This document shows positions 9,207-18,891 of a stretch of 20,067 nucleotides of DNA, one piece after another. The position numbers and the translations under genes are program-made. Every line of letters begins with the position of its first letter. Within the stretch, counting starts at the first letter, position 1. This stretch comes from Porogramme epimiltina (lineage: Eukaryota; Basidiomycota; Agaricomycetes; Polyporales; Polyporaceae): positions 1 to 20,067 of the forward strand of contig FTLJ01000728.1 of assembly GCA_900155495.1 (NCBI GenBank). Direction: 5' to 3'. The notes under the pieces were generated by a model. That model was not told the DNA's origin and made no database searches. It was given only the letters and a program-made list of their open reading frames with translations.

Positions 9207-10182
9207 ATGACAGACACAGCAGCATGCGTAGAATGCGGTCCGAACGGCGAGCAGGGTGCGATCTCGCTTCCGTGTTCGGTCCCCGCGACTCCCCAGGCCA
9301 CTCAAGACCCATTGGATCCTGCGACATTCGTTCCCCCGTCGGCATCCATAACACCCAGCATCACTATCGAGTTCTGTGACAGGGTTAGTGCATATATCCA
9401 TCCTTGTCGGGATTTTACGCTTAAGTGACACGCAATAGTGCCGTTGGTGCGCACGAATCCTCATCTTCGTCCGTGAATGTACCATTCTGTTTGCCGACTC
9501 AATTCGCGATGACAGGTTGCATAGAGCGACGTGGGTCTCTACGGAGCTCTTCCTGACCTTCCCCACTCCTATAATCAGAGCCATCACCGTTATGCCTCTC
9601 AATTCTGAAGAAACTGGAGGGCGCTTTCGTGTGTGGCTATACCTTGATGGCAAGCCCCCCATCCTCGCTTGGGACAGAAAGGTCGAAGGTGGCTTTCCGG
9701 AGCTTAAGGTTCTCGTGAGTATCAATGGTTCGCCAATATCGTTGCAACCGGTCCCAGTAGAACGTATCTACCAGCAATCAAATGCACGCAATGTGGGCAA
9801 CCATCTTATTCTGGCCTGATTGCGTTCATTTGAATGCTTGCAGATGCGCTTTGAACCAATAAGAAACTACGATTTCTTGCGTCCCGGGAAGAGATCATGA
9901 TGTTTGCCACCCCGGCCTTCCGCTACCCACCGGGACACCGCGGGCAGGAAACTCTGACAATACAGAGTTGACTGTGTCAGTGGACTTAAACCTGTGCATC
10001 TTGAGATCGACCCTGAAAGTCGGTCCCGGAGCGAAGAAATCGAAAGAGGCTGTCAATTGACTTCGATTGTAACTTCTACATACCAATGTGTTCTGACGCC
10101 ATGGACATCGTTCTGTTTGCAGAAGCAACGTATCAGGGATCACGTACAGCCAGGAAAATCACTCGGTCATTCTGACAAATGA
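9207..10182 (+). CDS. Rdx / selenoprotein W-like thioredoxin-fold protein (Cys form)
   Basis: Small thioredoxin-like redox protein of the Rdx (SelW/SelT/SelH) family. Four exons, 9207-9383, 9439-9446, 9516-9714 and 10123-10182, give 147 aa. After a 50-residue Thr/Pro/Ala-rich leader comes ITIEFCDRCRW, with the redox motif C57-x-x-C60 that corresponds to CxxU in selenoproteins. Then follow ATWVSTELFLTFP, the GGRFRVWL strand, PPILAWDRKVEGGFPELKVL and the C-terminal KQRIRD...KSLGHSDK, all typical of fungal members. Exon 2 is only 8 nt (TGCCGTTG) and encodes C60, R61 and two bases of W62. Without it the frame hits TAG within three codons, and reading through intron 1 also hits a stop, so the microexon is needed. 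The last intron is 408 nt, far longer than its neighbours. The function is inferred from the fold family; the substrate is unknown. Confidence 0.9.
9439..9446 (+). other. 8-nt coding microexon carrying the second CxxC cysteine
   Basis: Flanked by CAATAG on the left and GTGCGC on the right. It restores the frame between exon 1 (phase 0) and exon 3 (which supplies the last base of Trp62) and yields the conserved CDRCRWLHRATW stretch. Confidence 0.85.
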
Positions 10183-10528
10183 GCAGATTCACTTGCTGGA
10201 TTGTACCCGGTGAACAAGCAGCATACCACACATTGTATCAATATGATTGCGCAACTTGTATGTCAAGTTATGTACCATCTTTGCTCCCACCATGATTCGT
10301 CAGTGTGAAAGCATCTGTCACGCGGCGGTCGGCTGATCCTCGTTGTGGCCTTCACCGCATTCTGAAATCATCAGTCTACCACTTGTCCAACAAGAACCCG
10401 GGCAGTGGGATCGGTATGCTCGGGCACGATCATCCACACGGAAGTTTATCAGACACGCCGTGCGGGAGCGGGTGGACGAGAGACACATGCGCTCCTGAGA
10501 ATGTCGATCAATTCACACCGAACATGCA
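10183..10528. other. 3' flank of the Rdx gene, no gene seen
   Basis: This interval probably holds the 3' UTR of the Rdx-like gene and possibly a promoter for the tentative gene that follows. The first 100 bases are AT-richer than the later part. Short open frames here show no motif. Confidence 0.4.
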
Positions 10529-11295
10529 ATGTCAAGTTCGTACCCCGCTCCGCTCCATCAGCTTCTTCCAGGCGGAATCCTTCCAAAGGTGGAACCAAGG
10601 GAAACACCTTCCGGGAGGTACGTAACGCAGCGACCGAAGCAGTTTAATTTACATGACGCTGAGTCTGACTTCCCAGGCGAAACTCCGATGTCCGCGACGA
10701 TACCCGTAGTGCCTTGCCCTGCCAAAAGTCGTGATACCTAGTCTGGTTCTAGGAGCCCGACCGGCTGGCCGCTCTACGTGCACAACATTCCTCCGGCCGC
10801 TCTGTCGCGCCCTCCAATCCGAGGACATTGCTCCCAGAAGCCTATACACGCCCGCACCGTCGTCCGCGCCGCAGTATCCCCAACCTGGCCTGTCACGCCC
10901 ACAGCTCCCCAGAGAACATCCGGCTCGGCGTCCAGAAGATCTGCTCCCGCCTGTCGCTTATCTGCGTCGTACCCCCCACCCTTCCCCGGTGAGCCGTCCT
11001 TCCGCGTGCTTCTGCTTCGCTGAACTTTTGCCTTCGCCCGCCCGCCCCATAGACCCCACCACCCCGACAGAAGCCTTTGCGAAAACGCGTCATGGTGCCA
11101 CGCCAGCCGGCTGCGACGCGCTGCTTCCCGAGCCCAGCGCCATCCAGCGGGGCCGCCCTACAGACCGACTGTCTTGGCCTCTCACATCCGGACCTTCGCG
11201 CTATGTCGTCGAAACCCGCGGACCACATGCGCGCGCCGGCGGTGAAAGGCCGGCATTCGTCCGTCAAATCCCCGCAAAGCTCGTGGGCCGTCTAA
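10529..11295 (+). CDS. Tentative low-complexity protein gene, not recognised
   Basis: This is a splicing model, not a family match. Exons 10529-10617, 10677-10705, 10753-10988 and 11053-11295 join in frame to 198 aa. The best evidence is intron 1 (GTACGT donor, GTCTGACTTCCCAG branch and acceptor, 59 nt) after an ATG that opens MSSSYPAPLHQLLPGGILP. Intron 2 (47 nt, GTAGTG donor) is weak. Intron 3 (64 nt, GTGAGC to CCATAG) is reasonable. The product is rich in Pro, Arg and Ser, with QYPQPGLSRPQLP in the middle and a basic KPLRKRVMVPR stretch that could be a nuclear signal. The gene may continue beyond the TAA at 11293: downstream + strand frames near 11370-11440, 11460-11520 and 11590-11694 also look protein-like (for example APQPYNASAQLPTASAG). 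A pseudogene or non-coding transcript is equally possible. Confidence 0.28.
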
Positions 11296-13736
11296 ACTTA
11301 CCGCTCCGCCGTCACGCCCGGGGCCTCTCGTCATGTTTACGAGTGCTGCTCCGCGGTACGCGTCGCGAGCGCGCGGTCCCCTAGCTCTCCGCAGCCTGAG
11401 CTTGGGCCCTTGCGTTCGCCTCCGGTGGTCACGCGCGTCTGACGCGGCGCGCGCTCAGGGTGGCCTTCCGACGTCCAATTCATTTGGCAGTCCTGACTCT
11501 CTCAAGCACCCCCGGGTTTGGGAATCAATGCGCGACGAGAAGGATGCTCGGGCACGGGGCTAGCTGGTAGTTCATTCTATCTTTGTTAGGCTCCACAGCC
11601 GTACAACGCCAGCGCTCAGCTCCCGACGGCATCCGCAGGAGTTAGTTCGGACAAACTTGCAAATGCCGCACCGTCGTCCTGTCAAGCGTTCTAGAGCTCA
11701 TTCATGGCCGTCCTCTGTATCAAAGTTGTGACTGGTCAAACGTTCACCGCCGATACGGCTCTTGAACTCGTCGCAATATCCCTCAATATAGACACAGAAC
11801 AACGTCTGATATCGTCAAGCTCGGCCTACTCGGGCAGCGTCGACCTCGACATGACTATCCTCCAACTCTCGCGTCGGAATGGGGGAGCATCCGCCAGCTC
11901 CACTAGCCCCATCCCCACAGCAACCCACCCCCGAGCTACGAGCAACGAAGTAAAGACGGGGATCGCGACCAAGTCCCCGCCGCGTACATCTCGAAGTCCC
12001 GATCTCGACAGCGAAACCTTCGAGCCGTCGTCGCTCGATCGTCACGGCCCCCGAATCGCGCAATACCGCAACCGTCTCGACCGCGCTGCAGCGCGATCTT
12101 GAACCTTCGTACGCACCGCGCACTCTCCCGCTGAACCTTGCTCCTGCCCACCCCCCACCCCTCGCCTCGCTTCAAAGTTCGCCTAGCCCTTCCTACGGCC
12201 GCCCCCGCCGCCGGCGTGTTCGGGCGATTCCGCAGCGCACCACCCTCGCCGGAGACCCCCACCCCTGCTCGCTCAATATTCAATGCCCGGGCCAACTGAG
12301 TCCCTCCCCCTGCTCCAGACCCCCCGCTCCAGGGAGAAGCGTTCACCCCGCCGGCCCCGCGCCCGCAGTGCGGGGTAGGCCCGGGCCCCGCTCTCCCGCC
12401 CCTTTTGCAGTTTTGAATGTGGCCCTTGCCCTTGCCCTCGCGAGGCCCAGCGCGCGCGACGCCGGCGCCCCTGCGCCCTGCGCCCATTCATCGCCGCGCC
12501 CCTCTCAGCCTCTCGGGGCGGCGCCCAGGGGACCCTCCAGGCCCAGCGATGTCAGTGAGTGCCCGGGCGGTCCGCATTTCAGGCCGGGTCGCGTGCGGGC
12601 GACGGGAGCCCGCTGCGCACGTTCGCCCGCGCCCGGGCTCAGGCTCGGGCGAGCTCGAGGCGGACTAACTGCCCCCCGGGTGACCGGCCGGGCCGCGCGC
12701 CACGATCGGGGGTCGCGCTCAGCAGGCACGGGCCCGCCGAGCATGCTCGGGGGCGGCAGCTCGCGAGGCGCGTCGGGGTCCTCCGCGGCCCCAAGGGGTG
12801 GCAAAGTGTGCAGCAGCGTTAGCACCTGGCTTCTTCTCTCTCCCTCGAGCCCCGCCTCCGCCGCAGGGTGTGCCAGATAGCAAAATTGTAATGCACAGCT
12901 GCGGACTGCAGCAGACCCCTCCGTACCTCCGTCTTCCGCAGCCGCCCGCCGCACACGCACGCACGCACGCACCACAAATAGTTCGCCGCACTGGGGCATG
13001 GCGCGAGACGAGACGGGGTGGGATGGGATGGTAAAGCACTGCTCCGGTATTCTGATTATCGAGACGACTACGGGGTCCGGCGGCGCGTGCGCTATCCACA
13101 AGCAGCTACAGCACTACACAGCCAAGCTCGAGCACATGCGCCGCTGACGACTAAGTGGGTGGGCAGTGGCAGCCAAGGGGGACGGGACGGGCCGACGCAC
13201 ATGCGTACGTGCGTCGTGACCCAGGCCCGCACCCCAGGTGCCGGCCCCCCGGGGGGTGTATGCTAAAAGTACCTTCTTGCGCGCGCGCTCGACGGACGGG
13301 GGAGGGTGGGAGGGACGGGGAGAAAAAAAGGGACGTTCTACTACTAGTCGACTATATGCCACACTCCCGAAAGAAGACAACGTCCGTATGTGCCGAAGAA
13401 AGGGTGGGATCCGGGCTCTTCCTACACTATGTAACACTTTTGGTACAGCGTCCGTGCGTGCGCAGCTGGGGGAGATCAAAGGGGGGGGGGAGCAGGGCGG
13501 GGCAAGCGAGCGACGGACGAATATATACACAGTATATGTTAAGAGAAAAGTTTATTCTGCTTCTCCGAGATTCCTTATCGACGCGCGCCGGCGAAAGCGA
13601 AATGCACGGTGGCGTCGGCAACAACGAAGGCGAAGGCGAAAGCGTACTACGTATAGGGGGTGAAGTCAAATGGGGGAGGCTGTGAAGATGAAGGGGGACA
13701 TCGAAAACGCGTCCGAGCAAGGGGGTCCAAACGTGC
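11296..13736. other. Long GC-rich interval without a confident gene
   Basis: Nearly 2.5 kb with no recognised protein. From 11300 to about 12700 the + strand is C-rich and carries fragments that read as Pro/Ser/Arg-rich peptide in all three frames, including a 132-codon frame at 11704-12102 and a PPPSYEQR-like stretch at 11923-11949 before a GTAAAG donor-like site. These may be exons of a disordered protein or simply skewed composition. From 12700 to 13500 frames exist on both strands without protein-like balance. A short ACGC repeat lies near 12955-12970 and a run of ten G at 13481-13490. The last 200 bases are the 3' UTR of TVP38. Confidence 0.4.
13551..13556 (-). terminator. AATAAA poly(A) signal, TVP38 gene
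   Basis: On the minus strand the sequence is AATAAA, about 180 nt after the TVP38 stop codon. Just beyond it is a TA-rich stretch with an inverted repeat (ATATAC-ACA-GTATAT, 13523-13537), resembling fungal poly(A) positioning elements. Confidence 0.5.
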
Positions 13737-15238
13737 TCAAGCGTTCGAGGGGCCGTCACCTGTGCGCGCCGCCGCAGCGGCAGACGCCTCCGCGACGAAA
13801 ACGCTGACAGGAGTAGTGGCCCGGGGCGCCTCGGCCATAGCCTCGACGTCGTCCTCGCCTGCGAGGAACGCGACGCGTTCCTCCGCGTACGCGGCCTCCA
13901 TCGCATCCTCGTCCTGAAGCTCCTCGTCAACAGCCTTGCGGGTGATGTACGAGAGGTAGACGAAAATGGCGAGGCAAAGGACGATGCCGGCGATGGTCGA
14001 ATAATGCGAGAGCGAGCTGCCCTCGTCGTCCGTCGCGGACTCGGTGCCAGGGCGCTTGACGTGGTACTCGGCAAAAGAGTGGATGGAGCTGCCGATGCTG
14101 GTGTGAATGATGAGCTTCGGGAGCGAGAGCGCCGTGCAGAGCGTGTAGGTCCGGAGGGTGAGGCTCGGGGATGCGGCGAGGAGGCAGTTCATGACGTTGT
14201 ACGGGTAGGGGGCGAGGCGGATCAGGAACAGGAGCTTCGGATTGTTCTCGATCGCTCGGACGACGCGCTTGACCCATACTGTGCATGAGAGCCAGCGCGA
14301 GATGCTCGCGCGGCAGAACGTCCGAGAGAGTGTGAACACAACAAGAGCTCCTGCGAGGGAGGCCCAGTACGATATGATCGCACCGGTCCACGGACCAAAG
14401 GTGTAGCCGGAGAGGATAATGAGCGTTGAGTATAGTGGGATTGGGGCTATGGAAGCGCGTGCCATCGTCAGCATGGAAGCTTGCACTGCGCACGTCGATT
14501 GATTAGGCAGGCTGTTTGACACTTACGGAACGTGGTTACGAAAATGAGTGTAAAGATCACTGCGTATCCGAGGTATGTGTCGGACTTCAGCCACCGCGAG
14601 AGTTCATCTAGACCTGTATAGATGGAAACACGCAAGCGGTGTGAACAGACCGCAACATTGACGGGAGGCGGTAAGGAATGGCGCGTACCTTGGAAGACCT
14701 CGACTTTCCAAAAACTAACGGCGACGAGGAAACCCAGCGTCGTCAGAACGTAGAGAATTATAGGGATCCAAGGCTTGATTAGGTTGGCAATGCGTAGGCC
14801 GCGGGGGCGAGTGTAGGGAGAGGATGCTGATGATGCGGAGGAGACGGACGACGATGTTGGCCAGCTTGATGCGATTGGGCAGGGAGCGGGAGAGAAAGGT
14901 GGATGAAGATGCGAAGGGCGCGGATGGTGGGGGCGCTGAGACCGTATCCAGGGAGGGATTGAAGAAACGGGCGACGCTACCGGTGTGCGCGAATAGGAAG
15001 AAGGGCCAGCAATGGGGGACATGTCTCGGGGTGGACGCGCGGGCTGGGCAGGACCAGCCTTCTTCTCATCGTACACTACCTCCTGGATGTGGGCGAAACG
15101 GTGGGCTTGCGCTTGCATGGCTTGTCTTGAGGATGACGGGTGGGGCGAGGAGGGGGCCGGGTGCGCGGAAGAGTCGGGGCGAGAGATAGTGAGGCGGGAA
15201 GGCTGTCCAGGCCGGGCGGGGAGAGAGTGCAAGTCCAT
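13737..15238 (-). CDS. TVP38: TVP38/TMEM64-family VTT-domain Golgi membrane protein
   Basis: SNARE-associated/DedA-like membrane protein of late Golgi compartments; related VTT proteins act as lipid scramblases. Three exons, 15238-14689, 14613-14527 and 14446-13737, give 448 aa; introns are 75 and 80 nt. The N terminus (1-150) is a disordered Ser/Pro/His-rich cytosolic region. The first TM follows (about 157-176, IPIILYVLTTLGFLVAV), then DELSRWLKSD, a second TM and TTFPPIPLYSTLIILSGYTFG, which is completed only when intron 2 ends at the TTCCATAG acceptor (14447). The VTT core shows LSR, RWLS, WVKRVVRAIE and FLIRLAPYPYNVMN (286-299), the family's F-x-R-x-x-P-x-P-x-x-x-N signature. A final TM lies at about 362-380, followed by an acidic tail. 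A longer insert hidden in exon 1 cannot be excluded because its N-terminal part is low complexity. The gene is divergent from the small + strand gene at 16187. Confidence 0.91.
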
Positions 15239-16186
15239 TGCGGATTGGAGGCCAGTCCAATTGAGGCCCTGTGAGCTCGGGCGGGGAGGGGAGGGGAAAG
15301 AGGAGGAAGAGGACGACGACGACGGGGGCGGCGAAGAGGAGGAGCCGTGGAGGCTCGCGACGTCGAGGGAGTGATGGAAAGCTCAGAGTCAGGGCCTTGC
15401 AGAGACGAAAGCCGAAATCGTTCTGATAAGTCGGTATATATCCTGATCGCTTCCCACGCCCCGCGACAGTGATCGGCGCTCCCGCTCCGGGCGCCCTCCC
15501 CCGCCCCGCACCCTCTTTCCAGTCACCGGATGCTCCACCAAACCCCTCGTTCGCAAGGAACCCGACCTCCAAATCAATCATCTCCCCGAGACCGCCTCCA
15601 GCGGCGGCGGCCACGAGCACCCCGCCCTCGTCGCCACTCCCCCGGACGCGTCCTTGCCCCGGAAAAATGTCGACGGCGATGCAGGCGCATGCGCAGCGTC
15701 CGTCAGAATGAATACCACCCACCCCGATATAGCTGCTATCGCGCATGGTGGCAGTGCCACGGGACGTATGGCAGGCTGCATCCAGGGACCACCACGCCAG
15801 GCCCGCCCCAGTTTTTCCCGAACGCGCCCCTCCTCTCTCACTAGCAGCGACGCCCCCACCGCCGTCGGACAGACATACGTCATGCGCGGACAGCCCAAGC
15901 ACGGGCGCATGCACTGAGCAGGCCACCTGAGCCTCCACCTGGTTCGCCGCGCCCACCATACGCGGCCGCCTCGGACCCGCTAGACCGCCCACGTGCGCCG
16001 CCCGTTTCGTCGCAGGACGCCCGAGGCGTCGGATCCGTGCGCTCTGTCCCGCCCCGCCGCCTCGCGAGTCGCAAGGCTTCCGACCTCTCCGTCACGCCTC
16101 GCCCCGCCCTTCCGCCGCCTCTGCTGCCGGGTCGCCGCCCTGCTCAGCGTGCTCGCCCTCTTCGTCGACGTCGACGCGCCCAAACC
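15239..16186. promoter_or_regulatory. Divergent intergenic region, C-rich
   Basis: 948 bp between the TVP38 start (-) and the small mitochondrial-type gene (+). The + strand is strongly C-rich from 15480 on, giving Pro/Ala/Ser/Arg frames in all three phases. A TATATA stretch at 15433-15438 lies about 200 bp upstream of the TVP38 ATG. An open frame continues from the CTG at about 15913 into the downstream ATG at 16187, but no in-frame ATG precedes it. A 300-codon minus-strand frame covers most of the region and overlaps the TVP38 start; it is Gly/Ser/Arg-rich and looks like a composition effect. Confidence 0.4.
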
Positions 16187-16824
16187 ATGTCTCTCTCCTC
16201 TTCAGCCGCCGTCGCGCCGATGCGCACCCTCGCCCGCGCCCGCCCGCGCAGATCGCCGCCGGGGTGCCACACCCACACCCCCGTCCCCGGCGCGGCGAGG
16301 CCGTCCGGCCGACGCCCCTTGAGCACGAAAAACGCAGACCCGGGCGCGCACACGGGCACGGGCACGGGCACAGACGGCGCCGCTGGCGGTGGCCCGCCGC
16401 CACCTCCACCTCCACCGCCCCCGCGCTCGCGCCATGCGCAATTCTACACCGACTACGCCGCCGGGATGCTCCCTGTCGCCCTGCTCGGGTCTGCCGTCTA
16501 CATTGTAAGCACCCTCCCCGTTTTCTACCCCGCCCCGCCCCTCCTCCCCCTGGCCGGTTCGGTGCGCGCGTTCCGTTCCGTCCGGTCTTGATCGTCGCGT
16601 CTCGTTTCTGTTCACAGGGTTTGCGGACGTGGCAGCAGCACCTCGCACACGAGCGGTTCCTCCTCGAGGCGGAGGCCCGCATCCGGGAACTTGAGGCGGA
16701 GGTCGAGGCGCTCATGCAGCAGCAAGAACAGCGGGAACGACAGCTGGGCTCTCAGCCGGGGGAGGGCGGCGACCGGGGTACCGAGGGCTCAGGGAAGAAA
16801 GCGGCGGGGTGGTGGCCGTGGTAG
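16187..16824 (+). CDS. Small TM plus coiled-coil protein, probably mitochondrial
   Basis: Not recognised as a named gene. Exons 16187-16504 and 16618-16824 give 174 aa; the 113-nt intron (GTAAGC to TTCACAG) is in phase 0. The first 45 residues have many Arg and no Asp/Glu, as in a mitochondrial presequence, with a possible cleavage near RRPLSTK. Then comes a TGTGTGTD run made by a CGGGCA hexamer repeat (about 16345-16370), ten prolines (70-79), and the constrained core HAQFYTDYAAGMLPVALLGSAVYIGLRTW. Its hydrophobic part (92-110) spans the intron and is a single TM. It is followed by a coiled coil (HERFLLEAEARIRELEAEVEAL, 117-138) and a polar tail ending WWPW. The layout suits an inner-membrane assembly or organising factor, but this is inference. 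The ATG sits in an AAACCATGT context. Confidence 0.72.
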
Positions 16825-17051
16825 CGCTATATTTGAGGATGCGGTGTGTCTCTGTCCTGCGCGGTTGCTTCTCACGTGTTGGCATGACATATGTAGCTCG
16901 GCTCTCTCTGTCTCTCTCTCATGCGGTAGTACATCCACAAAGTCTACAACAAAATACGATTAATGGATCCTGAGTACGCGAAACTAAGACTAGATGGCGG
17001 AGCAGCATGTAGATGTAAGACGAGGGTATATTATACGGATGGGTACGTTCA

Positions 17052-18529
17052 TTAGGATCCCGTCTTGCTCAACGAGGTTTTATGGCGGTCGTAGAGTTTC
17101 ATGGTGCTGCAACGGGCGTGCTCAGGGGGGCATGCCATGCTGAAACATATGCAAATGCAACTCACCTAAGCACCGCCGAGGCGAGGCCCGCCATCGTCTG
17201 AACCTGTCCCTTTGCCCGCTTCAGGTGGAAGACATCATAGGCTGCGGGAAAGTTAAGATTGGCGTTCATCAATAGATGGCGGTCCCTGTGTGCTTACAGA
17301 CAAACACCAAGTCCATCACAAGCTTCAGCCTGGATATTTGTATCCAGTAGTCTTGCCGCTGCAGGCGTGCGAGTTCTTTGTTATCGAGCTTGTTTGCGGC
17401 GGGATTTGACTTGGAGGTTGTGCCGGCCATCGACTCGTCATATAGCCGGCCCTCGACTGCTCATCCGGCGTGGGCAAGGGAGTACACCAGAGAAGGCGAG
17501 ACACGCACCTTGGTGCTGGAGGTCGAGGATCACGCTCCGCTCCACGCTGTTCTCGACCAGGCTCACGAGCGTGCCCGCGAACCAGCACCAGTCCGCGAGC
17601 CGGCCCGCACGCTCCCCGGTGCGCTTCCCGACGAGGCCGAGCTTCGCGAGCGTCGCGCTGTCGTCCGCGAGGCCGTTGACGAACTCGAGGAGCACCGGCG
17701 GCGGCGCGTGGAGGAAGGTGTGCAGGAGGGGCTTGCGTTTGCCCTTGCTCGCGCCGGACGCGTACGGGTCCGACTCGTGCTGCGCGAGGATGGACGTGAG
17801 CGGCGGGAGCCAGTTGAATAGGATCAGGCATTTCCTGGGGGAGGAAGAAGCACCGGGGTGCCGTGTCAGCATCGGGAAGGCGGGAAGCGTGGAGGACGAC
17901 GCATCGGGGGCGCGGAACCCCCTCCGTGCGTGCGCACCTCGTCAAAGAGAAGCCTGCGATGGCGGAAGCCAGGCGCTGCGTGAGCTCGGCCTCCCACGCG
18001 GGGCGGCGGCGCCCCTTGAAGGCGGGGCTGGCGGTGAGCGCGAGGTGGAAGAGAAGGTACATCTTCATTGAGTACTGGAGCAGTTTCTGGGCAGTGGCGG
18101 GCGGACGACGTCAGAATGCTCGCCCCGGCGCGGGCGTGCGCCCCGCATCCCCGAGAAGAAGGAACTCACGAATGCCTTGTCGCGCCCGACGGCAGTCTTG
18201 AGCACCTCCCGCCACACGTCCTCGCGGCGCACGCGGCTCTTCGCCGCGTCGGCCGCGTCGGTGTCCTCCTCCTCTTCGTCGTCCCCCACCTCAGTAGTTG
18301 CCACCTGCGCCTCGTCCTTGCTGTCGTACTCGGAGGCGTACATGCCGGAGGCGCTAGACATGATAGATGTGCGGGGTGTGCGGGGCGGGTGCGACGAGAG
18401 CGGGTTCATCTGAAAGGACGAAGTGTCGCTCGGGGGTTCGTACGACGGGCCCGAGTCGTGCACAGAGATGAACGAGGCGGACGAGGCAGCGTGTCCGTGC
18501 GCAGAGTAGGGGAAGGTGATCGAGGACAT
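17052..18529 (-). CDS. PEX11: Peroxisomal membrane protein PEX11 family
   Basis: Peroxin that elongates and divides peroxisomes. Six exons, 18529-18170, 18086-17938, 17834-17509, 17456-17298, 17241-17166 and 17106-17052, give 374 aa; introns are 52-103 nt. The first 100 residues are an acidic Ser-rich extension including a DDEEEEDTDAADAA run. The PEX11 domain begins at WREVLKTAVGRDKAFKLLQYSMKMYLLF, the amphipathic membrane-remodelling helix, joined across intron 1. Later motifs are KCLILFNWL, LLEFVNGLADDSATLAKLGLVG, the DWCWFAGTLVSLVEN segment and DYWIQISRLKLVMDLVFVSYDVFHL. The C terminus reads GLASAVLSTMKLYDRH, completed by a short last exon. In the genomic sequence the AG|GTGAGT donor of intron 5 puts a TGA directly after the Arg codon, so retention would end the protein there. 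The long N-terminal extension suggests a PEX11C-like fungal form; subtype is uncertain. Confidence 0.91.
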
Positions 18530-18891
18530 TGTGGCGGCGGCGGCGACGGCGATGGCGACGTCCAGCGGGAGTGCTAGCTGCAGCAGCTGGTCACGGACTC
18601 GGGCTGAGCGCGTCCGCAATCCAGAGGTCGGAGTCGCCACCGCATCCAGGCGCGAGCGCCATGCGTCCGGAGCAAGCGAAAACGCTGCCACGTGCCCCGC
18701 AACCGCGACAAACACGCGTCAACTCCCGCATCCAGCAGGACACGCGTCTGCGGCCTGCGAGCGAGCAGCACCGGTTGAGGCTGCAGTGCGCGGGCGGCTG
18801 TGGCGGATATCGACGACACCCGCCTTGGAGCCCTCCTCGGCTTGCACTCTGCTCTCCTCCATCTCTATCTTCTGCTTTTCTCTCGACCTTC
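18530..18891. promoter_or_regulatory. Divergent promoter, PEX11 / Tctex1 light chain
   Basis: 362 bp between the two ATGs. A pyrimidine-rich stretch at 18840-18890 (CTCTCCTCC, TCTCTATCTTCTGCTTTTCTCTC) lies just upstream of the + strand ATG, as is common near fungal transcription starts. No TATA box is seen. In-frame codons extend upstream of the PEX11 ATG but contain no ATG. Confidence 0.5.

Noticed and set aside
9144..9725. 193-codon minus-strand frame antisense to the Rdx gene
   Set aside because: It is the shadow of conserved exon 3 on the other strand and has no recognisable motif.
11704..12102. 132-codon plus-strand frame starting ATGGCC
   Set aside because: Kept only as a note in the gap entry. 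It has no motif, and competing frames over the same bases look equally protein-like after plausible splicing.
12505..13101. Minus-strand frame of about 200 codons between 12.5 and 13.1 kb
   Set aside because: Ala/Arg/Pro-rich, with similar frames in the other phases and no splice or family support.
13155..13685. Plus-strand 176-codon frame overlapping the TVP38 3' end
   Set aside because: It runs through the probable TVP38 3' UTR and its AATAAA region, and its composition is not protein-like.
14447..14522. Reading TVP38 through MLTMARASIAPIP as coding
   Set aside because: This is the end of intron 2. Using the TTCCATAG acceptor gives the conserved TTFPPIPLYSTL, while the longer reading inserts residues not expected in the family.
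15066..15992. 300-codon open frame on the minus strand upstream of TVP38
   Set aside because: Gly/Ser/Arg/Pro-rich and without a motif. It overlaps the TVP38 start in another phase and lies in strongly skewed GC-rich DNA where stop codons are rare.
17140..17165. A 26-nt intron ending at TTTCAG in PEX11
   Set aside because: Too short for a spliceosomal intron. The TTGCAG acceptor at 17109-17107 gives 59 nt and a better C terminus.
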